From NCBI GenBank assembly GCA_900549295.1, contig URNG01000158.1, positions 1 through 5,119 on the forward strand: a stretch of DNA of 5,119 nucleotides. Direction: 5' to 3'. The notes below the pieces were generated by a model. It was given only the letters and a program-made list of their open reading frames with translations, ran no database searches and was not told the DNA's origin. The DNA comes from an uncultured Rhodocyclaceae bacterium (lineage in GTDB: Bacteria > Pseudomonadota > Gammaproteobacteria > Burkholderiales > Rhodocyclaceae). Positions 1 through 5,119 of the stretch are shown here, piece after piece; the stretch's first letter is position 1, and each line of letters starts with the position of its first letter. The translations under genes and the position numbers were made by a program.

Positions 1-676
1 GCAAATCGACCGCGGGGGGGGGGAGCGAGGGCAGCGGGGGGTAGCCGTCGCGGCGCAGGAACAGATCGGGACTGCCAACCAGCGCGGCGCAGGTGTCGAT
101 GCCGCCGGCGAGCAGGCAGTCATCGGGCAGGGCGGCGACGGCTTCGCGGGTGGCGGGAATGGAGTATTCAAGCAGGCAGGGGAACAGCCAGCCGACGACG
201 TCGCCCTGGCCGAGCGCCTCGATCAGGCGGGCATGGCGGCTTTCCGGGGCGATGCGCAACTGGCCGGCGAGATGCACCGGGTTGTGCGACTTGAAGTCGT
301 AGTCCGGCAGCGTTGCCTCGAACGCCTTGCCGACTGCCGGGATATAACGGTTTTCCAGCGCCGCGCCGTAGTCCCCGATCTGCGCGGTGGGAAGCAGGAA
401 GGGAATGCCGATGCCACGAGTCATGCCGGCAAGTTGCGGGTCGGCGAGCAGGCGGGCGCGGATGGCTTCGGCGTGCTCGGCAAATTCGCTGACGCTGGTG
501 GCGAGTGCGCCGTTCTCACCGAGATGGGCGGCGGTGCGGGCATAGATGGCGGCGTAGTCGATTGCCGGCTGGGGAAACAGGAACCAGCGGCGGCTATGCG
601 CGTGCACGGGGGATTTCAGCCCGGCGGGCAGGCAGCGGCCAAAGGCGTCGAAACATTGGGGCAAGGCGGTATTCAC
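1..676 (-). CDS. Unrecognised conserved-looking protein, N-terminal 225 residues (cut by window edge)
   Basis: This is the last gene of the operon visible here, and its 3' end lies beyond base 1. The frame is open for 225 codons from a GTG at 674-676, with a GGAG 11 nt upstream. The frame stays open further upstream into the radical SAM gene, and a CTG there would give a start overlapping that gene's stop, but no ribosome site precedes it. I do not recognise the family. The protein looks soluble, with no signal peptide and no convincing membrane segment. Visible landmarks are an early aromatic stretch (RRWFLFPQP, residues 29-37), GIGIPFLLP (88-96), a KSHNPVHLAGQLRI segment (129-142), a GWLFPCLLEYSIP segment (162-174) and a GGIDTCAALVGSPDLFLRRDG block (191-211) that looks like a conserved core. 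The last residues (PPLPSLPPPAVDL) are low complexity and are encoded across a ten-G run at 14-23, where an indel would shift the frame. Its position suggests a job in the same pathway as the genes upstream. Confidence 0.75.
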   Translation of the reverse strand, partial: MNTALPQCFDAFGRCLPAGLKSPVHAHSRRWFLFPQPAIDYAAIYARTAAHLGENGALATSVSEFAEHAEAIRARLLADPQLAGMTRGIGIPFLLPTAQIGDYGAALENRYIPAVGKAFEATLPDYDFKSHNPVHLAGQLRIAPESRHARLIEALGQGDVVGWLFPCLLEYSIPATREAVAALPDDCLLAGGIDTCAALVGSPDLFLRRDGYPPLPSLPPPAVDL

Positions 677-687
677 TGGGGTGACGG

Positions 688-691
688 CTCC
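688..691 (-). promoter_or_regulatory. Candidate ribosome binding site for the terminal unknown gene
   Basis: GGAG lies 11 nt before the GTG at 674-676, in the 23-nt gap after the radical SAM stop codon. The spacing is on the long side. It is nevertheless the only purine-rich site near the start and is the main reason for choosing this GTG over the overlapping upstream CTG. Confidence 0.4.
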
Positions 692-699
692 GTGGTAGT

Positions 700-1812
700 T
701 CAGGCGATGAGAGAGTCGTCATCGGAAAAGCCCTGGCCCCAGGGGAGCGGCAGGAACTTGGCGCCGTGCGTTTTCTCGGTGTGGATTTTGATGAATTTCG
801 GATCTTCGCCGATGATGCAGTCTGGCCGGTGCGGCCCCAGCCAGGGGTTGCGCATGCCACGGGCGAGGACTTCCTTCAGGGAAGTTTCGCGCAGGTTGCC
901 GAGCGAGAAGTCGATATAGGGGCAGGGGGTCACTTCCATGGTGGAGGTGACGGTGATGATGCCCTTGACCGTGATGCAGCCCTTGAACGAGCCGTAGGAA
1001 GGGGTCATGTGCGAGAAGACGTTGTAGGTCTTTTCCAACTCGCGCAGGATGTCGGCGTCTTCCTTTTCGATGACGAATTCCGGGTGCTCGGTGCAGGAGC
1101 CGGTCGGTTTGGCGTAGGAAACGTAGAGGCCGATACCCTTTTGCGTGGCGAATTCGCACATCTGGCGAAATTCGTCGGTGCTGGCGCGGCCCTTGATGAG
1201 CACGGTAGACAGGATCAGGTTCAGCCCGGCGTCGAGGCTGGCGTCGATGGCGCGCATGACGCGCTTCCATGAGCCGGGTTTGTTGCGGAAAGTGTCGTGC
1301 TCTTCCTCGACCATGCTGTCGAGGGAAAGCTGCACTTTTTCGACGCCGATGGCTTTCAGGTGTTGCGCCCGTTCGAGGTCGAGAAACCAGCCGTTGGTGT
1401 CGGTGATGATGTAGTGCTTGTCCGGGTCGATGGCAGCGACGACGGCGTCGAAATCCTTCATCACCAGCGGTTCGCCGCCGGTAATCACGAAGCGGGCAAG
1501 GCCGAGGCGGTCGGCTTCGTCGGACAGACGGCGGACATCGTCGAGATCCATCTTGCTGCGGGTGTCGACGACCTTGAGCACACGATCGAGGTGGCGATCC
1601 ATGTAGTACTCGGCGGAACAGTGCGTGCACTGGAAATTGCACAGATAGCTCTTTTCCAGGCGGATGATCGGGCTGATCTCGCCGCGCTCTTCCATCGCCG
1701 CGATGTTGGCCAGCTTGGCCGCGATGTAGGGCTTGCGTTGCTTGAGATCGTTGCGCTTGGATTGCTCCTGCGAATTGAGGGGGTTGTCGACGACGGCGGC
1801 GTGTGCGCTCAT
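700..1812 (-). CDS. Radical SAM enzyme with SPASM/twitch-like C-terminal region
   Basis: This 370-residue protein should bind a [4Fe-4S] cluster and S-adenosylmethionine and generate a 5'-deoxyadenosyl radical in the cytoplasm. The signature CxxxCxxC is C58, C62, C65 (sequence CNFQCTHC). It is followed by TGGEP at 111-115 (SAM amino-group binding) and a VQLSLDS strand at 160-166, all typical of the radical SAM TIM barrel. After the barrel come C279 (KGC), C297 (TPCPY, then SLGN at 303-306) and C332 (PDCIIGED). This resembles the auxiliary-cluster-binding region of SPASM/twitch proteins, though with fewer cysteines than a full SPASM domain. The extension before the first motif is about 50 residues. 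Peptide-modifying and sugar-modifying enzymes share this architecture. No precursor peptide gene is visible, and the sugar-type neighbours favour a small-molecule (sugar) substrate, which is inference. The ATG start sits 32 nt after the SDR stop, with only a weak AGAG ribosome site 8 nt upstream. The substrate is unknown. Confidence 0.9.
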   Translation of the reverse strand: MSAHAAVVDNPLNSQEQSKRNDLKQRKPYIAAKLANIAAMEERGEISPIIRLEKSYLCNFQCTHCSAEYYMDRHLDRVLKVVDTRSKMDLDDVRRLSDEADRLGLARFVITGGEPLVMKDFDAVVAAIDPDKHYIITDTNGWFLDLERAQHLKAIGVEKVQLSLDSMVEEEHDTFRNKPGSWKRVMRAIDASLDAGLNLILSTVLIKGRASTDEFRQMCEFATQKGIGLYVSYAKPTGSCTEHPEFVIEKEDADILRELEKTYNVFSHMTPSYGSFKGCITVKGIITVTSTMEVTPCPYIDFSLGNLRETSLKEVLARGMRNPWLGPHRPDCIIGEDPKFIKIHTEKTHGAKFLPLPWGQGFSDDDSLIA

Positions 1813-1820
1813 GGGATTGT

Positions 1821-1824
1821 CTCT
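1821..1824 (-). promoter_or_regulatory. Weak ribosome binding site of the radical SAM gene
   Basis: AGAG lies 8 nt before the ATG at 1810-1812, inside the 32-nt gap between the SDR stop (TAG) and the radical SAM start. No hairpin or promoter-like sequence is evident in this short gap, so co-transcription with the upstream genes is the simplest reading. Confidence 0.4.
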
Positions 1825-1844
1825 GTGGGGCTGACGAAGTGTCT

Positions 1845-2930
1845 CTACACCTTACGGCAAATTTGTTCGATTTCTTGAGTTCGGCGCTGTGCGTGCCAAG
1901 CGGTGGTTTTTATCATAGTTGCCAGATCGGTCCAAACATCCAGACCGAATACGGTGCGGGCACGGTCGACATTCGGGACATAGGCGCTGCGCACCGGGTT
2001 GCCGGTGCTGACGCCAGGTTTGCCGAGAATGAGGACTTCGGCTGTGGGGGCGAGCAGGTCGCGGACTGTACGGGCGAGGTCGCAGATGCTGATGGCCTGG
2101 TCGGAGCCGACGTTGCAGGGCTGGCCGCCGGGGCCGTCGAGCAGCAGCGTGAGCAGCCACACAACGAGGTCGCCCGCGTAGAGGTAACTGCGCAGCGCGG
2201 AGCCGTCGCTGTTGACGATGATTGGCCCGCCCTGGAGCGCCTGTGCGATGAAATTGCCGATGGCGTAGTGCAGATCAAGCGGCAGCCAGGGGCCGGCGAA
2301 ACTGAAGCAGCGGGCGAGGCCGAGGTGCCAGCCGTGCTGTGCGGCGTAATGGGCGCAGAGGAATTCGGCGGCGCGCTTGGCCTGGCCAAGTGCCGTGGCC
2401 GGGTCGTGGGTGGGCGGGGCCAGCAGGCTGGTTTCGGCGATGGGCGTTTCGCCGTCGGGCTGGTAGACGACGCCGGAACTGGTGAACAGAAAATGCCCGA
2501 CGCCGCGCTCGGCGGCGAAATCGAGCACCCGCCGCGTGCCTTGGACGAGGGTGTCGAATTTTCTGAGTGGGTCTTCGCCGGCAAAGGTTTCGTGCGCCGA
2601 GGTGGTGGCCAGATGCAGGACGTGGGTGAACTCGCCGGGCGGAAAAGCGAAGTCGCGCACGTCGCCAGTCAGCAGGCTCAAGGCCGGATCGGCAGCCAGT
2701 GCCGGGGCGGTTTGCTGGAAGTGTGCCGGGTCGCGGGTGAGGACGGTGATGCGCAGATCGAGCTGGTGAACGTGGTTGGCGAGGCGCAGGCTTTCCAGCA
2801 GCCAGCGCCCGAAGAAGCCGCTGCCGCCGGTGATGAACAGCCTTTGCCCGCGCAGGCGCGGCAACAGGTGGCCGACGCCTTGCAGGATGGCGGCGAAGTC
2901 GGCGTCGAGGCCGTCGGGAGCGTGGATCAT
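1845..2930 (-). CDS. Extended SDR, NAD-dependent nucleotide-sugar epimerase/dehydratase type, catalytic Tyr replaced by Leu
   Basis: This 361-residue protein has the fold of extended short-chain dehydrogenases acting on nucleotide sugars. The Rossmann glycine motif is TGGSGFFG (residues 34-41), GD at 89-90 and VRD at 91-93 fit the adenine-binding region, and HLAT at 106-109 follows the usual fourth strand. TSSGVVY (150-156) supplies the catalytic-serine region (S152). The expected YxxxK is present as L181-G-Q-A-K185: lysine is kept but tyrosine is leucine (codon CTT at 2388-2390). RSYLYAGDLVVWL (247-259) is the substrate-domain motif typical of family members working on NDP-sugars. The start is the ATG at 2928-2930, which overlaps the Nudix stop as ATGA and has GGAGG 4 nt upstream. 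An in-frame ATG 30 codons earlier lies within the Nudix gene and adds unrelated residues before the natural N-terminus. It probably oxidises, reduces or epimerises the pathway sugar, if still active; the exact reaction cannot be read. Confidence 0.88.
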   Translation of the reverse strand: MIHAPDGLDADFAAILQGVGHLLPRLRGQRLFITGGSGFFGRWLLESLRLANHVHQLDLRITVLTRDPAHFQQTAPALAADPALSLLTGDVRDFAFPPGEFTHVLHLATTSAHETFAGEDPLRKFDTLVQGTRRVLDFAAERGVGHFLFTSSGVVYQPDGETPIAETSLLAPPTHDPATALGQAKRAAEFLCAHYAAQHGWHLGLARCFSFAGPWLPLDLHYAIGNFIAQALQGGPIIVNSDGSALRSYLYAGDLVVWLLTLLLDGPGGQPCNVGSDQAISICDLARTVRDLLAPTAEVLILGKPGVSTGNPVRSAYVPNVDRARTVFGLDVWTDLATMIKTTAWHAQRRTQEIEQICRKV

Positions 2931-3454
2931 GCCGCCTCCGGCAGGGTTGGGGCGATCCACGGGCGGTACATTTCGTGCACGCGGATGAGATCGTCGGGAC
3001 AGTGTTCGTGCCATTGCCACTGGCCGGCTTGCGGCGGCGACCCAGCCGCAAGTTCCGGCGCGGGCGGGGTGCGCAGGCGGCAGCGGTAGAGCAGGGAAAT
3101 GAAATGGCCGCGCACGTCGCGGTGCGGGGCCATGATTTCGCGCATGGTAAGCGGCGCAGGGTCGGAGTCGACGGTACAGCCGAGTTCGTTTTCGGCGACC
3201 TTGGCGATGCGTGTGGCGATGTTTTCCTTGAAACGGATGATGCCGCCGGGAATGTGCCAGCCGGGACCGTAGAATTCGTCGGCGCGCCAGGTGAGCAGGG
3301 TGCGGCCTTCTGTGTCGCGGATGAGCAGGTCGACGTTGATGAGCGGCGTCAACTGGCTGACCAGGTGAAATACCGGCGTGGGCAAGCCCTGGCGCGGGTT
3401 GCCGGTGAGGGCAAGCAATTGCGTGGCGAGGTGTTCGGCGCTGTCCTTGCTCAC
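2927..3454 (-). CDS. Nudix hydrolase, GDP-mannose mannosyl hydrolase-like
   Basis: This 175-residue Nudix protein probably acts on a nucleotide sugar in the cytoplasm. The Nudix region is GPGWHIPGG (63-71), then G71-x5-E77-x7-K85-V-A-E-N-E90-L-G92. Compared with the consensus GX5EX7REUXEEXGU, the Glu after the first Arg is V86 and the first Glu of the EE pair is N89, while E90 is kept. The same kind of alteration marks E. coli GDP-mannose mannosyl hydrolase (Gmm/WcaH), which hydrolyses the sugar C-O bond rather than the pyrophosphate. D42 (INVDLLI), R57 (LTWRADE) and H117 align by eye with conserved residues of that enzyme. The GTG at 3452-3454 overlaps the methyltransferase stop as GTGA and has GGAG 5 nt upstream. 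The frame runs open much further upstream, but that part is antisense-frame noise inside the methyltransferase. Roles in nucleotide-sugar turnover or in release of free sugar are both possible, and the substrate need not be GDP-mannose. Confidence 0.87.
   Translation of the reverse strand: MSKDSAEHLATQLLALTGNPRQGLPTPVFHLVSQLTPLINVDLLIRDTEGRTLLTWRADEFYGPGWHIPGGIIRFKENIATRIAKVAENELGCTVDSDPAPLTMREIMAPHRDVRGHFISLLYRCRLRTPPAPELAAGSPPQAGQWQWHEHCPDDLIRVHEMYRPWIAPTLPEAA
2935..2939 (-). promoter_or_regulatory. Ribosome binding site deciding the SDR start
   Basis: GGAGG lies 4 nt before the ATG at 2928-2930, inside the last codons of the Nudix gene. With the ATGA stop/start overlap it supports translational coupling of the two genes and fixes the SDR start, in preference to the in-frame ATG at 3018-3020. 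Confidence 0.7.
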
Positions 3455-4596
3455 GCTTGCTCCAGCCCGTGCGGGCGCAGGATGGCGACGGGCAGGTCGA
3501 GCCGGTGGCGTTCCCGGATCAGCCGCGCCACTTCGTCGGAATAGCTGGCAGCCATGACGATGATGGCGGCGGGCGGGTCGTCGGCCAGCCGGGCGGGCGG
3601 GACGATGGGCAGGTGGGTGGCGGGGGTGAAACGGTTCTGCTTGAAGGGGGCGGAATCGACGACGTAGCGGATGGCTCCGCCCAGATCGCCGAGGGCGAGC
3701 GCCGCCAGCGCCTGATGCCCGGCACCCCAGACGGCCACGCTGCGCGGCGGGAAGCTGCCGATGAAGGCGCGCAGTTCGCGGTTGATCTTTTCCTGCTGTG
3801 TCTTGAGCGGGGCGAGATCGGCGGGCTGGCGTTTCCTGACCGTGGCGGAGAGGATGTAGTCGTGCCAGACGGGGCGGGCGTCGAGTACCTCGAAACCGGC
3901 CTGGCACAGCGTGAAATTGAGGGTGTCGAGCGTGAAGTAGCTCAGGTGGTCGCTGATGAATTCCGAGTACAGCCCTTCTTTGAGGATCATGTCGAAATTT
4001 GGCACTTCGACCAGCCCGATACCGCCCGGAACGAGGTTGTTGGCGATGGCGCGCAGGCTGGCGACCGGCCTGGGCCAATGTTCCATGAAGTTGAGGCAGA
4101 TGAAGCCGTCGAAAGCCGGCACCGGCAGGCGCTGCGCCGGGCGGGCGAGGAAGCCGCGCAGCGCGTCCAGCCCTTGCCGGCGGCAATGGGCGACGGCAGC
4201 CGGGGCGTATTCGAGGCCGCTTGCCTGCGCGCCGGCCAGGGCCAGGAGTTCGAGGTATTCGCCCCGGCCGGAGCCGATTTCGAGCAGACGCTTGCCGCGC
4301 AGGGAGTGACGGTCGAGCCAGGCGGCCAGTTGTTCGAGGCGGAAACCGCGCATTTCCGGTGAAAAGGCGGCAGCTCGGATGACTTCGCGGTAGTAGGGGA
4401 CGGGCGGGCCGGCGAGTTGCAAGAGGCCGCAGGTGGCGCATTCGTGCAGGTCGAGATCTTGCCCCCGGTCGTCGGCCAGCGTGTCGGCATTGGGAAAATT
4501 CTGCGCCGCGCCCGGCATGTTGCGATAGGAGAGCGCGGGCGGCGCGGTAAGCGGGGTGGTGCAGACCCGGCAGCGGGACGGATTGGCCCGCCGCAT
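3451..4596 (-). CDS. Zinc-motif class I SAM methyltransferase, nucleotide-sugar C-methyltransferase type
   Basis: This 381-residue protein has the three-part layout of sugar C-methyltransferases such as TylC3 and TcaB9. The N-terminal zinc-binding part has C9-R-V-C12 and C53-A-T-C56-G. The central SAM-binding Rossmann domain has motif I LLEIGSGRGEYLELL (104-118), an acidic residue ending the second strand (GLEY, E129) and FDGFICLNFMEHW (162-174). The C-terminal domain has VAVWGAGHQALA (287-298) and DSAPFKQNRFTPATHLPI (314-331), close to the KxGxxxPGTHxPI motif of that domain. Known members transfer a methyl group from SAM to the carbon next to the keto group of an NDP-4-keto sugar, making a branched sugar. 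That role fits the neighbours here but the substrate is inferred. The ATG at 4594-4596 shares its A with the ThDP-enzyme stop (TGATG). No strong ribosome site is visible, so translation probably depends on reinitiation. In-frame codons upstream of this ATG (to 4803) overlap the ThDP gene and have no counterpart in the family. Confidence 0.88.
   Translation of the reverse strand: MRRANPSRCRVCTTPLTAPPALSYRNMPGAAQNFPNADTLADDRGQDLDLHECATCGLLQLAGPPVPYYREVIRAAAFSPEMRGFRLEQLAAWLDRHSLRGKRLLEIGSGRGEYLELLALAGAQASGLEYAPAAVAHCRRQGLDALRGFLARPAQRLPVPAFDGFICLNFMEHWPRPVASLRAIANNLVPGGIGLVEVPNFDMILKEGLYSEFISDHLSYFTLDTLNFTLCQAGFEVLDARPVWHDYILSATVRKRQPADLAPLKTQQEKINRELRAFIGSFPPRSVAVWGAGHQALAALALGDLGGAIRYVVDSAPFKQNRFTPATHLPIVPPARLADDPPAAIIVMAASYSDEVARLIRERHRLDLPVAILRPHGLEQA
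3460..3463 (-). promoter_or_regulatory. Ribosome binding site deciding the Nudix GTG start
   Basis: GGAG lies 5 nt before the GTG at 3452-3454, within the last codons of the methyltransferase. It selects this GTG as the start in a frame that otherwise stays open for more than 300 further codons upstream. Confidence 0.65.
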
Positions 4597-5119
4597 CAGG
4601 CGGCTCGGCCCGGCTGGCGGGCGGAATGCGATTGCGGCAGCAGCGGGATCAGCATTTCCGCCTGTAGTTGTTCGAGCGGCAAGAGCGGCGACATGTCCTC
4701 CAGCGGCATCGACAGCATCGAGCCGTCTGGCTGCGGCAGGGCGGCGCATTTGGGGGAGAGGGTTTCGTTCGGCGTCAGGTGGACGTCGACGATCATGGCG
4801 CATGGGTGAGCGGTCACTTCGTTCAAAATCGGTGCGAGTTCGCTGGCGTCGGTGATGCGCTGGAAGGGCAGATCGTAAGTGGCGGCGATTTTTTCCAGAT
4901 CGGGCAGCAGCAGGCCGGCTTCCGGGCCGGTGCCGATGTGGCGGCCCGCGAAGTAGTTGCGCTGTGTGTTGCGGATTGAGGCGTAGCCGCCGTTGTTCAT
5001 CACGATCAGGCAGATCGGCAGGTTTTGGGCGGCCAGCGTGGCGAGTTCCTGGAGGTTGAGCTGCAGGCTGCCATCGCTTTCGACGGCGAGCATCGGCTTG
5101 CCGCCGTTGGCGAGGCAGG
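4596..5119 (-). CDS. Thiamine-diphosphate enzyme, acetolactate-synthase-like, C-terminal 173 residues (cut by window edge)
   Basis: The gene runs in from beyond the right edge, and only its C-terminal 173 codons are here. They carry the ThDP/Mg2+-binding motif of the family: ESDGS (codons around 5067-5081), then about two dozen residues, then NN at 4992-4997. Between and after these lie LNLQELATLAAQNLP and NNGGYASIRNTQRNYF, characteristic of acetolactate-synthase-like decarboxylases/carboligases. The first glycine of the usual GDG is serine. PDLEKIAATYDLPFQRI and a tail with MPLEDMSP are also typical of this family's C-terminal domain. ThDP enzymes of this type decarboxylate a 2-keto acid such as pyruvate and can add the resulting two-carbon unit to an acceptor. 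In sugar pathways (for example YerE in yersiniose formation) the acceptor is a nucleotide keto-sugar. With a sugar-type methyltransferase and SDR directly downstream, such a sugar carboligase is more likely than a housekeeping acetolactate synthase, but this is inference. An internal ATG at 5091-5093 falls just before the ThDP motif and is not the start. Confidence 0.85.
   Translation of the reverse strand, partial: CLANGGKPMLAVESDGSLQLNLQELATLAAQNLPICLIVMNNGGYASIRNTQRNYFAGRHIGTGPEAGLLLPDLEKIAATYDLPFQRITDASELAPILNEVTAHPCAMIVDVHLTPNETLSPKCAALPQPDGSMLSMPLEDMSPLLPLEQLQAEMLIPLLPQSHSARQPGRAA

Noticed and set aside
233..919. Plus-strand 228-codon frame spanning the end of the radical SAM gene and the unknown gene
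   Set aside because: It crosses the boundary of two minus-strand genes, has no recognisable motif and no convincing ribosome site; it is consistent with an antisense artefact.
719..1642. Minus-strand 307-codon frame within the radical SAM gene
   Set aside because: It is a shifted-frame reading of the radical SAM gene, rich in His/Arg/Pro and with no domain motifs.
1813..1844. Possible promoter or terminator in the 32-nt gap between the SDR and radical SAM genes
   Set aside because: There is no inverted repeat followed by a T-run and no spaced -35/-10 pair; the gap is too short for a confident call.
2931..3020. Longer SDR start at 3018-3020
   Set aside because: It adds 30 Arg/Pro-rich residues read out of frame inside the Nudix gene, while the ATG at 2928-2930 has GGAGG and an ATGA overlap.
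1803..3089. Plus-strand open frame of 428 codons opposite the SDR gene
   Set aside because: It is exactly antisense to a recognisable SDR, its translation is Gly/Ala/Glu/Val-rich without known motifs, and long antisense frames are expected in high-GC coding DNA.
3455..4441. Upstream in-frame extension of the Nudix gene giving a 504-residue protein
   Set aside because: The added residues are Arg/Pro/Ala-rich out-of-frame readings of the methyltransferase, and the GTG at 3452-3454 has its own GGAG and a GTGA overlap.
4597..4803. Longer methyltransferase start at 4801-4803
   Set aside because: The extra 69 residues overlap the ThDP-enzyme C-terminus, are low complexity, and precede the natural zinc-motif N-terminus. 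The TGATG junction gives the better start.
1..5119. RiPP precursor peptide for the radical SAM enzyme
   Set aside because: No short, ribosome-site-preceded open frame exists outside the six genes, since the gaps are only 23 and 32 nt. A precursor could lie outside the window, but nothing here supports it.
1..5119. CRISPR arrays, tRNA/rRNA genes, insertion sequences
   Set aside because: No direct-repeat arrays, cloverleaf-like segments or transposase motifs were seen; the window is nearly all coding on one strand.

Overview
The window is high-GC DNA (roughly two thirds G+C by eye) that is almost completely coding. All credible genes lie on the minus strand, so transcription runs from the right edge to the left edge. 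Dense packing, a strong third-position G/C bias and ATG/GTG starts behind Shine-Dalgarno-like sequences point to a Gram-negative, probably proteobacterial, chromosome. A high-GC betaproteobacterium (Rhodocyclales-like) would fit, but this is an impression and not a demonstrated assignment.

In transcription order the genes are: (1) the C-terminal part of a thiamine-diphosphate (ThDP) enzyme of the acetolactate-synthase type, cut by the right edge; (2) a 381-residue zinc-motif plus class I SAM methyltransferase with the C-terminal domain typical of nucleotide-sugar C-methyltransferases; (3) a 175-residue Nudix protein with the altered Nudix box seen in GDP-mannose mannosyl hydrolase; (4) a 361-residue extended short-chain dehydrogenase (NAD-dependent epimerase/dehydratase type) whose catalytic tyrosine position is leucine; (5) a 370-residue radical SAM protein with a C-terminal region carrying extra cysteines; (6) the N-terminal 225 residues of an unrecognised protein, cut by the left edge. 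The junctions are TGATG (1-nt overlap), GTGA (4-nt overlap), ATGA (4-nt overlap), a 32-nt gap and a 23-nt gap. This is strong evidence for one operon.

The combination of a ThDP carboligase, a sugar-type C-methyltransferase, a nucleotide-sugar Nudix protein and a nucleotide-sugar SDR is what one expects in a surface-polysaccharide (O-antigen, capsule or exopolysaccharide) or secondary-metabolite cluster making an unusual, probably carbon-branched, sugar. The ThDP enzyme and the methyltransferase can each add carbon to a keto-sugar, the SDR would oxidise, reduce or epimerise it, and the radical SAM enzyme could carry out a radical step on the sugar or on another cluster product. No glycosyltransferase, polymerase or flippase is visible in the window, so the final product cannot be read from it. 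No RNA gene, mobile element, CRISPR array, promoter or terminator was found, and no stretch over 300 nt lacks a gene.
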